Part shown: positions 24,643 through 33,462 of the stretch, in pieces
Position numbering within the stretch: the first letter of the stretch is position 1
Layout: every line of letters starts with the position of its first letter
NCBI RefSeq assembly: GCF_030547425.1
Contig: NZ_JAUORH010000012.1
Location: 40,557-104,556, forward strand
DNA length: 64,000 nucleotides
Direction: 5' to 3'
Source of the DNA: Tenacibaculum sp. 1_MG-2023
GTDB taxonomy: Bacteria > Bacteroidota > Bacteroidia > Flavobacteriales > Flavobacteriaceae
The notes under the pieces: generated by a model
What the model saw: only the letters and a program-made list of their open reading frames with translations
What the model was told of the DNA's origin: nothing
The model's database searches: none
Position numbers and translations under genes: made by a program

Positions 24643-24819
24643 ATGAAAAAATCAATCTTAAATTTAGGTAAGACTTTAACCAAAGTTGAACAAAGGAGTA
24701 TCAATGGTGGTAGACCTATTGAATGTTATTCTAATCCTATCTGCCCTCCATATGGATGTTGTATAGTAAGAGGAAGTACATGTCAAGTTATTGACCCAGA
24801 TGGAACTCAGTGCTATTAA
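24643..24819 (+). CDS. Secreted Cys-rich peptide precursor 15
   Basis: A 58-aa precursor: leader MKKSILNLGKTLTKVEQ..INGG and a 35-residue core with 6 Cys (C-x5-C-x4-CC-x6-C-x9-C), Pro-rich. Last member of the cluster; a strong terminator follows 17 bases later. Confidence 0.85.
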   Translation: MKKSILNLGKTLTKVEQRSINGGRPIECYSNPICPPYGCCIVRGSTCQVIDPDGTQCY

Positions 24820-24835
24820 ACTTACCTACAATATT

Positions 24836-24865
24836 AAACTACCTTGATTCCAAGGTAGTTTTTTC
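24836..24865 (+). terminator. Terminator at the end of the peptide cluster
   Basis: Perfect 11-bp stem AAACTACCTTG / CAAGGTAGTTT, loop ATTC, then a T-run. It marks the right boundary of the cluster. Confidence 0.88.
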
Positions 24866-24969
24866 TTTTTATCTTGTATCTATCCATAAAAAACCACTAA
24901 ATTAGCAGGCTTGCTAAAAAGCAAATTTTAGCAGTTTAATTTGTTATTTAATATAAAAGTAGAAGAATT

Positions 24970-25680
24970 ATGAGTCCGAATGATGACAGAAAAATTAGAG
25001 AAAAACTACAGCAAAAAACTTGGAACGAGATAAAAACAAATGACTCTTGGGCAATATTTAAAATCATGTCTGAGTTTGTAGAAGGTTATGAAAAGCTAAG
25101 CAAGATTGGTCCTTGTGTATCAATTTTTGGATCAGCACGTACAAAAACTGATGATCCTCACTATAAATTAGCAGAAGAAGTAGCCTTTAAATTAACACAA
25201 AATGGTTTTGGAGTAATTACTGGTGGAGGACCAGGTATTATGGAAGCTGGTAATAAAGGAGCCCACAGAGGAAAAGGTACCTCAGTAGGGTTAAATATTG
25301 ACCTTCCTTTCGAACAACATGATAACCCTTGGATTGACAAAGATAAAAACCTAAATTTCGATTATTTCTTTGTTCGTAAAGTAATGTTTGTAAAATATTC
25401 TCAAGGTTTTGTTGTGATGCCTGGTGGTTTTGGCACAATGGACGAGCTTTTTGAAGCAATTACTTTAATTCAAACTAATAAAATTGGACGTTTTCCTATT
25501 GTTTTAATTGGTCGAAAGTTTTGGTCTGGCTTATTAGACTGGATTAAAAACACTTTAATTGAAGAAGGTAATATTAGTGAAAAGGACCTAAATTTATTCA
25601 GAGTCGTAGATACCGCTGATGAAGCTGTTGAACACTTTAATAAATTCTATGCTAAATATCAACTGAAACCAAACTTCTAA
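24970..25680 (+). CDS. LOG family protein (TIGR00730 type)
   Basis: Rossmann-fold protein (236 aa) of the LOG family, often misnamed lysine decarboxylase; characterised members release cytokinin-like bases from nucleoside monophosphates. Motifs visible are SIFGSART, GVITGGGPGIMEAGNKGAH and the PGGxGTxxE box MPGGFGTMDELFEA. Length is normal for the long bacterial form. It is separated from the peptide cluster by a terminator, so a link with it is not indicated. Confidence 0.9.
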   Translation: MSPNDDRKIREKLQQKTWNEIKTNDSWAIFKIMSEFVEGYEKLSKIGPCVSIFGSARTKTDDPHYKLAEEVAFKLTQNGFGVITGGGPGIMEAGNKGAHRGKGTSVGLNIDLPFEQHDNPWIDKDKNLNFDYFFVRKVMFVKYSQGFVVMPGGFGTMDELFEAITLIQTNKIGRFPIVLIGRKFWSGLLDWIKNTLIEEGNISEKDLNLFRVVDTADEAVEHFNKFYAKYQLKPNF

Positions 25681-25696
25681 AAATACTTATCTTTAA

Positions 25697-25726
25697 GGCT
25701 CGTTGAATTTACAACGAGCTTTTTTA
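25697..25726 (+). terminator. Terminator after the LOG gene
   Basis: Stem GCTCGTTG / CAACGAGC with a 6-base loop followed by six or more T. Confidence 0.85.
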
Positions 25727-25791
25727 TTTTCACAAAGTTTATGAAACTTAAATGTTTTCTATAAAACTTTTTAAACCGACTTTATATAATA

Positions 25792-28614
25792 TTGAAACAG
25801 AAAATACTCCTTTTAGTATGTACTATCATCTTATATTGCTTTAAAATAGTAGCACAAGAAAACTCTGTTGAAATAAAAGCCAAATTAGATGTAAACAAGG
25901 ATGTAATTCATGTCTTACAAAAAACAACCTTTTATAATCACTCTTCATCTACCTTAGATCGTATTTTTTTACATAATTGGGCAAATGGTTACAAAAACGA
26001 TGATACTCCCTTAGCTAAACGTTTCATTGAAGATTACAAAAAAAACTTTTACTTTTCAAAAGAAAAAGATAGAGGTTATAGTAAAATACGAAACTTAACT
26101 GTAAACTTTAAGCAAGTTTCATTCAAAGAGAAAAAAAATCAGCAAGATATTATTGAAGTACTACTCAACGAACCTTTAAAACCAAAAGATAGCTTAATAA
26201 TACGCACGTTATACTCTGTAAAAATTCCTAATGCAAAATATACAGGATACGGAAAAACTAAAACAGGATATCATCTACGATTTTGGTATATAGCTCCTGC
26301 CATTTATAATAAAAAATGGCAATTAATGAGTAACTTGAATTTAGATGATTTATATGAAGAACTTTCTAATTATAATATCTCCATAAACATCCCAAAAAAA
26401 TACCACATTGAAAGTAACTTATATCAATATAAAACCGAAAATGATAACTACACCAATTATTATCTAGTAGGTTCCAAAAAAAAGGACATTATACTACATA
26501 TTGATTCTATAAAAACTTTCAAATCTTTTAAATTAAAAGACAAAGAAATAAAAACGGACGCCTACTTAAGAAAAATTTCTAATGAAGAAACAACCAAAAT
26601 CATAAATCGACAGATACAATTCATAGAAGATTTTATAGGAAAACACCCTCACCCAGAAATCCTTGTAGATTCACGTACTATTAACAAAAATTCGTTACAT
26701 GAAATTTACGGTCTTCCTAGTTGGTTGAAACCCTTTCCAAAAAATTTTAGATGGGAAACTGGATTTTTTAAAGCACTTACTCAAAAATATTTTGATGATG
26801 TAATTATCCAAAACCCAAGAAAAGACTATTGGTTAACTGATGGGTTACAAACATTTTTAATGATGGAGTATGTAAAAAAATATTATCCAAATGTTACTTT
26901 TCTTGGGAAATACTCCAACTATTGGCCTATAAAAACCTACAACATTGCTCAGCTAAAACAAAACGACAAATACCCACTTGTTTATCAATTCAGCTCTCGT
27001 AAGTTTTATGACCAAGCTTTAACTACCTCTAGTGACTCTCTTTCTAACTTTAACAAAAAAGTTGTTAGTAAATACAAAGCTGGTTTAGGAATTAAATATT
27101 TATACGATTTTGTAGGGGATAGCATTTTAAAAAATGCTGTAAAAGAATTCTATATTCTAAACCAATTAAAACCTTCAAGTAGTAAATCCTTTGCTGAAAC
27201 CCTTCAAAAAAAGACTTCAAAAGATTTGAAATGGTTTTTTGGTGATTATCTTACTACTGATAAAAAAATTGACTACAAAATAAAAAAGATAGCCTACACT
27301 AAAAACAAAGACTCTCTATTAGTTACAATAAAAAACAAAAGAAACTTTATAGCTCCTGTAGCACTTTATGGTGTTCAAAAGAAAAAAATAAAACTTAAAA
27401 CTTGGGTTACCAATGTAGACTCTACCAAAACAGTAAAAATTAAAAGAGGAGATTTTAATAAACTAGCTTTAAACTATGAAAACAACTATCCTGAATTTAA
27501 TTCTCTAAACAATTTTAGAAACGTAAATAATAGCATTATAAGCAAGCCTATTCAATTTCGTTTTTTTAAAGATTTTGAAAACCCCTATTACAATCAATTG
27601 TTCTATTACCCAGACATTAAATATAATTTATATGATGGATTAATTCTTGGTGTTAACATTAACAATAAATCACTTGTCAATCATAATTTTCAATTTAGTT
27701 TAACTCCTAACTACAGTCTCAAAAGTAGAAACTTTACCGGATCATTCTCTGTAAGCTATAATCATTTCTTAAGAGACTCCAAGCTTTATAAAATACGATA
27801 TGGTATTTCGGGTAGCAACTTTCATTATGCGCCAGAATTAGGTTATAATACGTTAAGTCCATTTATTAATTTTCAATCTAGAAGAAACACACTCCGTGAC
27901 ATCGGCTCAAAATCTTTAACCGTTCGTTTAGTTAGTATCGATAAAGAAGTAGCTCCCAACGATATTCAAAGTGATCGAGATAAATACAATATTTTCAACC
28001 TACGTTACATCAACAATAAATTTGATGCCATACACAGAATTCGGTATGCAGCTAACCTAGAAATAAATTCTAACTTCAGTAAAGTATCAACCGATTTTCG
28101 TTATCGAAAGTTTTTTACAGCAGACGAAAGTTTTGAAATTCGTTTTTTTGGCGGCCTCTTTTTATCTAATAAAACAGAAGGAGATTATTTCAGCTTCGGG
28201 TTAAATCGTGGAAATGATTATTTATTTGAACAAAACCTATTTGGACGCTCGGAAAACGAAGGGATTTTTAGCCAGCAATTTGTTGTAGGCCAAGGAGGTT
28301 TCAAATCTAAATTTAATAAACCTTACTTTGCAAACCAACTTATCACAGCTATTAATACTAGTGTAAGTGTTTGGAAATGGGCTGAAATTTATAATGATGT
28401 TGCTCTTTTAAAAAACAAAAACACTTCTCCTAAGTTTTTTTATGAAAATGGTATACGTTTAAATTTCCTTCCTGAGATTTTTGAGTTTTACCTACCTGTA
28501 TACACCAACGAGGGGTTTGAAATTAATAAGAGCGCTTATCCTTCAAAAGTTAGATTCATCATCACAACAGATATTGATAGAATTTATAATTTTATTAGAA
28601 GAGGTATATTATAG
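25792..28614 (+). CDS. Degenerate M1 aminopeptidase-like protein with C-terminal barrel-like part
   Basis: A large secreted protein (940 aa) with signal MKQKILLLVCTIILYCFKIVAQ. The first ~500 residues follow the layout of M1 (gluzincin) peptidases, including LTDGLQTFLMMEYVKKY where active enzymes have a WLxEGxAxY-like segment, but the zinc-binding HExxH is absent (the region reads FKALTQKYFDD). The last ~400 residues are rich in alternating aromatic/polar strands and end in a charged-aromatic tail, like an outer-membrane barrel. It starts with TTG. Probably not an active peptidase; role unknown. Confidence 0.65.
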   Translation: MKQKILLLVCTIILYCFKIVAQENSVEIKAKLDVNKDVIHVLQKTTFYNHSSSTLDRIFLHNWANGYKNDDTPLAKRFIEDYKKNFYFSKEKDRGYSKIRNLTVNFKQVSFKEKKNQQDIIEVLLNEPLKPKDSLIIRTLYSVKIPNAKYTGYGKTKTGYHLRFWYIAPAIYNKKWQLMSNLNLDDLYEELSNYNISINIPKKYHIESNLYQYKTENDNYTNYYLVGSKKKDIILHIDSIKTFKSFKLKDKEIKTDAYLRKISNEETTKIINRQIQFIEDFIGKHPHPEILVDSRTINKNSLHEIYGLPSWLKPFPKNFRWETGFFKALTQKYFDDVIIQNPRKDYWLTDGLQTFLMMEYVKKYYPNVTFLGKYSNYWPIKTYNIAQLKQNDKYPLVYQFSSRKFYDQALTTSSDSLSNFNKKVVSKYKAGLGIKYLYDFVGDSILKNAVKEFYILNQLKPSSSKSFAETLQKKTSKDLKWFFGDYLTTDKKIDYKIKKIAYTKNKDSLLVTIKNKRNFIAPVALYGVQKKKIKLKTWVTNVDSTKTVKIKRGDFNKLALNYENNYPEFNSLNNFRNVNNSIISKPIQFRFFKDFENPYYNQLFYYPDIKYNLYDGLILGVNINNKSLVNHNFQFSLTPNYSLKSRNFTGSFSVSYNHFLRDSKLYKIRYGISGSNFHYAPELGYNTLSPFINFQSRRNTLRDIGSKSLTVRLVSIDKEVAPNDIQSDRDKYNIFNLRYINNKFDAIHRIRYAANLEINSNFSKVSTDFRYRKFFTADESFEIRFFGGLFLSNKTEGDYFSFGLNRGNDYLFEQNLFGRSENEGIFSQQFVVGQGGFKSKFNKPYFANQLITAINTSVSVWKWAEIYNDVALLKNKNTSPKFFYENGIRLNFLPEIFEFYLPVYTNEGFEINKSAYPSKVRFIITTDIDRIYNFIRRGIL

Positions 28615-28725
28615 ATACTTCAATAATTTTCTTTTTTTTCTTGTTTTATTGAAAGATATTCAATAAAAATTCAAATTTTTAAATTTCAACTAAAAAACCT
28701 ATCTTTGTAACCATACCTAAATTAG

Positions 28726-31185
28726 ATGATTATGACGCAAAATACCGAAATAGCTAATACTCAACAGCTTTCTTTTCAAGATTTTAAAAATGAAGTTTTA
28801 AAAGACTATAGAACTGCTCGCATTAGTCGAGAATGTAGTTTATTAGGAAGAAGAGAAGTTTTAACAGGGAAAGCTAAATTTGGAATTTTTGGTGATGGTA
28901 AAGAAGTTCCACAGTTAGCTATGGCAAAAGCTTTTCAAAATGGAGATTTCAGATCCGGTTATTATCGTGATCAAACATTTATGATGGCTATTGAGCAATT
29001 AACTCCACAACAATTTTTTGCTGGTTTATACGCTCATACTGATATTAATGTTGAGCCAATGTCAGCTGGACGTCAAATGGGAGGACATTTTGCAACGCAT
29101 TCTATAGATGAAAATGGAAACTGGAAAAACTTAACAGCTCAAAAAAACTCATCGGCAGATATTTCTCCTACTGCGGGTCAAATGCCTCGTTTATTAGGAT
29201 TAGCACAAGCATCTAAGATTTACAGAAATGTTGAAGGTTTAGAAAAACACACTAACTTTTCTATCAACGGTAATGAAGTTGCTTGGGGTACTATTGGTAA
29301 CGCTAGTACTAGTGAAGGCTTATTCTTCGAAACAATCAATGCTGCAGGAGTTTTACAAGTTCCAATGATAATGAATGTTTGGGATGATGAGTACGGAATT
29401 TCAGTACATGCACGCCATCAAACCACAAAAGAAAGTATTTCTGAAATCTTAAAAGGGTTCCAACGCGAAAACGAAACCAATGGGTATGAAATTTTTGTGG
29501 TTAACGGTTGGGATTATGTTCAGTTAATTGACACTTATAATAAAGCTTCTCAAATAGCAAGAGAGCAACACATACCTGTGTTGATTCATGTAAAGGAATT
29601 AACGCAACCACAAGGACACTCAACTTCTGGCTCACACGAACGCTACAAATCTAAAGAACGTTTACAATGGGAACAAGAGTTTGATTGTATTGCGCAAATG
29701 CGTAAGTGGATTTTAGAGTTTGAATTAGAAAGTGAAGATGGAGAAACTTTAAAATTTATTGATTCTGAAGAAGATTTAATAACTATTGAAAAAGAAGCAA
29801 AAAAAGAGGTAAGTAAGGCAAAGCGTGATGCTTGGAGTGCTTATACAAATGAAATAAAGGCAGAAGTAGCTGAAGCTGTTTCTTTATTAGAAACCATTGC
29901 TCAAAAAAGCAACAATGGTTCTTTTATTACAAAATACAAGAATGATTTAGCTGCTATTTCAGAACCTATTAGAAAAGATATTTTAGTTGCTGCTCGTAAA
30001 ACTTTACGTTACTTAAGAGATGAAGATTTTGCTGAAAAAATAGCACTTAAAAACTTCATCAAAGCTTCAATTGATAAAGCTGCTGTAAAATATTCAGCTC
30101 ATTTAGTAAGTGAAACTGAATTAGCTACTGAAAATATTACTGCTGAAGCTCCAACTTATGCTTCAGAAAAAAATATTGTAGACGCTCGTGTTATTATGCG
30201 TGATAATTTTGACGCTATTTTAGCAAAGCATCCTGAAGTATTAATTTTTGGTGAAGATGCAGGGTATATTGGAGATGTAAACCAAGGGTTAGAAGGGCTA
30301 CAGGAAAAATTTGGTGAGTTACGTGTTTCTGATACAGGAATTCGAGAAGCTACCATTTTAGGTCAAGGTATTGGAATGGCAATGCGTGGATTACGTCCTA
30401 TTGCTGAAATTCAGTATTTAGATTATTTATTGTATGCTTTACAAATTATGAGTGACGATTTAGCAACGCTACGTTATCGTACTTTTGGAAAGCAAAAAGC
30501 TCCATTAATTATCCGTACCCGTGGGCATCGTTTAGAAGGAATTTGGCATTCAGGTTCACCAATGGGTGGAATTATAAACAACATTAGAGGTATTCATGTA
30601 TTAGTTCCTCGTAACATGACTAAAGCTGCTGGTTTCTATAACACTTTATTAGAAGGTGACGATCCTGCTTTAGTAGTAGAATGTTTAAATGGGTACCGTT
30701 TAAAAGAAGAATTACCAACTAATTTAGGAGACTTTAAAACTCCAATTGGTGTTGTTGAAACAATCAAAGAAGGAACAGACATTACAATTATTTCTTATGG
30801 TTCTACCTTACGAATTGTTGAAGAAGCTGCTAAAGATTTAGCGCAGGTAGGTATAGATGTAGAAATTGTAGATGCGCAAAGTTTATTACCTTTTGATATT
30901 AATCACGATACCGTAAAGTCGGTAGCTAAAACTAATCGTTTGTTAGTTGTTGATGAAGATGTTCCTGGAGGAGCTTCAGCATATTTATTACAAGAAATTG
31001 TTGAAAACCAAAATGGTTACAGACACCTAGATAGCAAACCGCAAACCTTGACTGCAAAAGCACACAGACCTGCTTATGGTACTGATGGAGATTACTTCTC
31101 TAAACCATCTGCAGAAGATATTTTTGAAAAAGTATACGAAATTATGAACGAAGTAAACCCTTCTAAATTCAAGAGTTTGTATTAG
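28726..31185 (+). CDS. 2-oxoacid dehydrogenase E1, fused alpha and beta subunits
   Basis: Thiamine-diphosphate-dependent E1 (819 aa), alpha and beta parts fused, as usual in flavobacteria, for oxidative decarboxylation of branched-chain 2-oxoacids or similar substrates. The alpha half has GYYRDQTFM, a TPP-site-like GNASTSEGLFFETINAA and DDEYGISV. The beta half has FGEDAGYIGDVNQGLEG, EIQYLDYLLYALQ and a C-terminal transketolase-C-like domain. The start may be the ATG at 28726 or the next one at 28732. No E2/E3 gene is adjacent. Confidence 0.88.
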   Translation: MIMTQNTEIANTQQLSFQDFKNEVLKDYRTARISRECSLLGRREVLTGKAKFGIFGDGKEVPQLAMAKAFQNGDFRSGYYRDQTFMMAIEQLTPQQFFAGLYAHTDINVEPMSAGRQMGGHFATHSIDENGNWKNLTAQKNSSADISPTAGQMPRLLGLAQASKIYRNVEGLEKHTNFSINGNEVAWGTIGNASTSEGLFFETINAAGVLQVPMIMNVWDDEYGISVHARHQTTKESISEILKGFQRENETNGYEIFVVNGWDYVQLIDTYNKASQIAREQHIPVLIHVKELTQPQGHSTSGSHERYKSKERLQWEQEFDCIAQMRKWILEFELESEDGETLKFIDSEEDLITIEKEAKKEVSKAKRDAWSAYTNEIKAEVAEAVSLLETIAQKSNNGSFITKYKNDLAAISEPIRKDILVAARKTLRYLRDEDFAEKIALKNFIKASIDKAAVKYSAHLVSETELATENITAEAPTYASEKNIVDARVIMRDNFDAILAKHPEVLIFGEDAGYIGDVNQGLEGLQEKFGELRVSDTGIREATILGQGIGMAMRGLRPIAEIQYLDYLLYALQIMSDDLATLRYRTFGKQKAPLIIRTRGHRLEGIWHSGSPMGGIINNIRGIHVLVPRNMTKAAGFYNTLLEGDDPALVVECLNGYRLKEELPTNLGDFKTPIGVVETIKEGTDITIISYGSTLRIVEEAAKDLAQVGIDVEIVDAQSLLPFDINHDTVKSVAKTNRLLVVDEDVPGGASAYLLQEIVENQNGYRHLDSKPQTLTAKAHRPAYGTDGDYFSKPSAEDIFEKVYEIMNEVNPSKFKSLY

Positions 31186-31225
31186 TAGAAAATAAAGAAC
31201 TTCGACTCAAAGTAAAAAAGAGATT

Positions 31226-31258
31226 AATCTCGTGAATTATAAAATTCACGAGATTTTT
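31226..31258. terminator. Bidirectional terminator between convergent genes
   Basis: Thirteen-base perfect stem AATCTCGTGAATT / AATTCACGAGATT, loop ATAA, T-run on the plus strand. It serves the E1 gene and probably the convergent DUF2851 gene, whose stop codon it touches. Confidence 0.85.
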
Positions 31259-32528
31259 ATTTACGTAACAGACTATTTCCTATTACACATTGTAAACAAC
31301 GTTTCTTTGTACAATAGTTATTTTTTAACTCTAACAAAGCTTGAGATTCAAAAGCATCTTTTGTCTCAATTTTTAATTCAGAAAACTTATTAATAATTGA
31401 GTTTTTTTCTGGTTTCAACTGTTTTATTAACTGTAACAAACCCTCTTGATCAACCTCTCCTCTAGCCTGTTCATAAACAAACTTTAAAGGAATAATCGTA
31501 TTAATAATCTGTAAGTCAATAAATGATTTTGTGAGTTTTTTAGCTGATTTTTTTGATGTAGCCTCAAATGTATAGTGAGCCTTCCAAAAATCATTCACTT
31601 CCACAGTTAATAAATCATAGAAATCCTCTACTCTATTTATAGCTATTAATCTTGAAAACAAATTTTGATACTCATTATATAAAGCTACCAATTGAGCTAT
31701 TCTAATCGTAGGAAAATTATTCGGTCGCATTCTAAAAAACTGAAACCTTTGCTTAGTCATTCCTCTTAACTTATACTTATGTTGCATATAAGCATATTCA
31801 TTTTGTAAGTTACGATAATAACTATTTTCTATTTCATCAGCTAAAAATCCAGCTTGTCCAAACAATAAAGCTGACAATTCTTCTTCATTAAATCGAACTT
31901 TACGTAACACTGAAAAATCAAACGATTGTGCTAGTTCTAGGAAAGCCGCTCCATTAACTTTCAATCCGAAATTCTTAGCTAATAACTGAAACAACACCGC
32001 TTCATAATCATTATTTGATTTTTGTAGCAGCTCTTTTATTACCTCCGATTTGTTCTCTAATCGTTCAAAGTACAAACGTTCTAACCAGTTATTCAATATA
32101 AAAGAACTAGTTTCAGCTATTTGCTTTTCACATGGAATCCATCGCTGCTCTTTTAAAAACAGTTTTTTATAGTTTGCCAATATTTCTTTTTGAACAAAGC
32201 TTTGTAATTCTACCGTTGGTAATGGACGGTTATTTTTCATAAATATATCTGTATCGTGCTCCCATACAATATGCAAAATAACGGCATCGTAATTTGCATC
32301 TTTTTCGTGATGATGCGTATACCAGTCTGATGACTTTATATGAATTTCAATATTTCCAACCCATAACTGGCTATCAATCTTCAATTTTGCATTCAAAAAA
32401 TCAGGTCCTGAATTAGTATTGTGACTCCCTGAATCTACCACTTCAACAATTCTTCCTTTTACTGATATTAAATTTGCTTTGTTAAATAATTTGTATTTCC
32501 ACAAAAAGTGTAAAAATTCTTCTTTCAT
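31257..32528 (-). CDS. DUF2851 family protein
   Basis: A 423-aa protein of the DUF2851 family common in Bacteroidota. It has the conserved N-terminal block SGSHNTNSGPDFLNAKLKI, WVGNIEIHIKSSDWYTHHH and YDAVILHIVWEHD. The end has a Cys cluster (YCTKKRCLQC) which could bind a metal. Function is unknown. The arrangement of charged residues (E-I-H, D-x-V-I-L-H-V-V) suggests a nuclease-like fold to the eye, but that is weak. Confidence 0.85.
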   Translation of the reverse strand: MKEEFLHFLWKYKLFNKANLISVKGRIVEVVDSGSHNTNSGPDFLNAKLKIDSQLWVGNIEIHIKSSDWYTHHHEKDANYDAVILHIVWEHDTDIFMKNNRPLPTVELQSFVQKEILANYKKLFLKEQRWIPCEKQIAETSSFILNNWLERLYFERLENKSEVIKELLQKSNNDYEAVLFQLLAKNFGLKVNGAAFLELAQSFDFSVLRKVRFNEEELSALLFGQAGFLADEIENSYYRNLQNEYAYMQHKYKLRGMTKQRFQFFRMRPNNFPTIRIAQLVALYNEYQNLFSRLIAINRVEDFYDLLTVEVNDFWKAHYTFEATSKKSAKKLTKSFIDLQIINTIIPLKFVYEQARGEVDQEGLLQLIKQLKPEKNSIINKFSELKIETKDAFESQALLELKNNYCTKKRCLQCVIGNSLLRK

Positions 32529-32744
32529 ACGCTTTCTTTTTCACCTTCAATGTACAAAATATTTTTATGATACTATCAATATTAATTATTCGAAGTATTT
32601 TTAGGCTACTTTTTATTCCTCTACTTTTGTCAAAGTAAATTACCGTAGGTAAACCTAAAAGGTGACTACGTAAAAACACGTTTTAATTTCAAGACAAGTC
32701 TTGAAGTATTTTAACTCTCGATTATCGAATAAAAACCAAACCAT

Positions 32745-33374
32745 ATGAATAGTATTGAAAATTTACAATGGCGTTATGCTGTTAAAAAATTTGACGAACA
32801 TAAATTTCTTTCCGAAGAACAAATTAACATTTTAAAAGAAGCTTTTAATTTAACTGCTACTTCTTACGGATTACAGCCTGTTAAAATGGTTGTAGTAAAA
32901 AACAAAGATTTGCAACAACAATTAGTTGCACATTCTTGGAATCAGCACCAAGTTGCACAGGCTTCTCACTTATTGGTATTATGTACCCCAAAAGAACTTA
33001 CTACTAAAGATGTTGAGAGCTATTTTAAATTAGTAAAAGACATTAGAAACACCCCCGATGAGATTTTAAACCCTTTCAAAGAATTTTTAACAAACGATAT
33101 TGAGAATAAATCACCAGAAGTATTATTTCATTGGATGAAAAATCAAGCTTATATCGCTCTAGGAAACCTAATGACTGTTGCCGCTAATGAAAAAATTGAT
33201 AGCTGTCCTATGGAAGGTTTTGTTCCTGAAAAATACAATGAAATTTTAGACTTGGATAAATATAATTTACAATCGGTTCTGGTATTACCAGTTGGTTTTA
33301 GGGCAGAAGACGATTATATGAAAGACTTAAAAAAAGTTCGTAGAAAAACAGAAGAAGTGGTTATAGAACTATAG
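32745..33374 (+). CDS. NAD(P)H-dependent nitroreductase family protein
   Basis: FMN-dependent nitroreductase/dihydropteridine reductase-type oxidoreductase (209 aa). The family features are RYAVKKFDEHKFLSEEQI with the FMN-binding RxxxKKF start, SYGLQPVKMVVV, and MEGFVPEKYNEIL...VLPVGFRAEDD near the C-terminus. NfsB-like length. The native substrate is not readable from the sequence. Confidence 0.88.
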   Translation: MNSIENLQWRYAVKKFDEHKFLSEEQINILKEAFNLTATSYGLQPVKMVVVKNKDLQQQLVAHSWNQHQVAQASHLLVLCTPKELTTKDVESYFKLVKDIRNTPDEILNPFKEFLTNDIENKSPEVLFHWMKNQAYIALGNLMTVAANEKIDSCPMEGFVPEKYNEILDLDKYNLQSVLVLPVGFRAEDDYMKDLKKVRRKTEEVVIEL

Positions 33375-33384
33375 TTTTTTAATT

Positions 33385-33459
33385 GTTAGTTACGAATTAT
33401 GATTTTGTATAAGCTAAAAACTAAATTAGTACATTCGTAATTTATAATTCGTAATTAAC
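33385..33459 (+). repeat. Intergenic palindrome upstream of symporter
   Basis: Eighteen-base arms GTTAGTTACGAATTATGA (33385-33402) and TTATAATTCGTAATTAAC (33442-33459) match at 16 of 18 positions. The right arm ends 3 bases before the next ATG. Similar long imperfect palindromes of unrelated sequence precede 48653 and 49963. Confidence 0.6.
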
Positions 33460-33462
33460 AGT

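Noticed and set aside
17168..24819. Longer reading frames of precursors beginning MSLN... at GTG codons
   Set aside because: These starts lie inside the repeated leader element (GTGTC arm), and their similarity comes from that element. All precursors agree on a start at MKK, MRK or MKN.
17213..24819. Lanthipeptide or other enzyme-modified RiPP cluster
   Set aside because: No LanM, LanB/C, radical-SAM, YcaO or other modifying enzyme gene is present; the only enzymology nearby is disulfide formation and leader cleavage.
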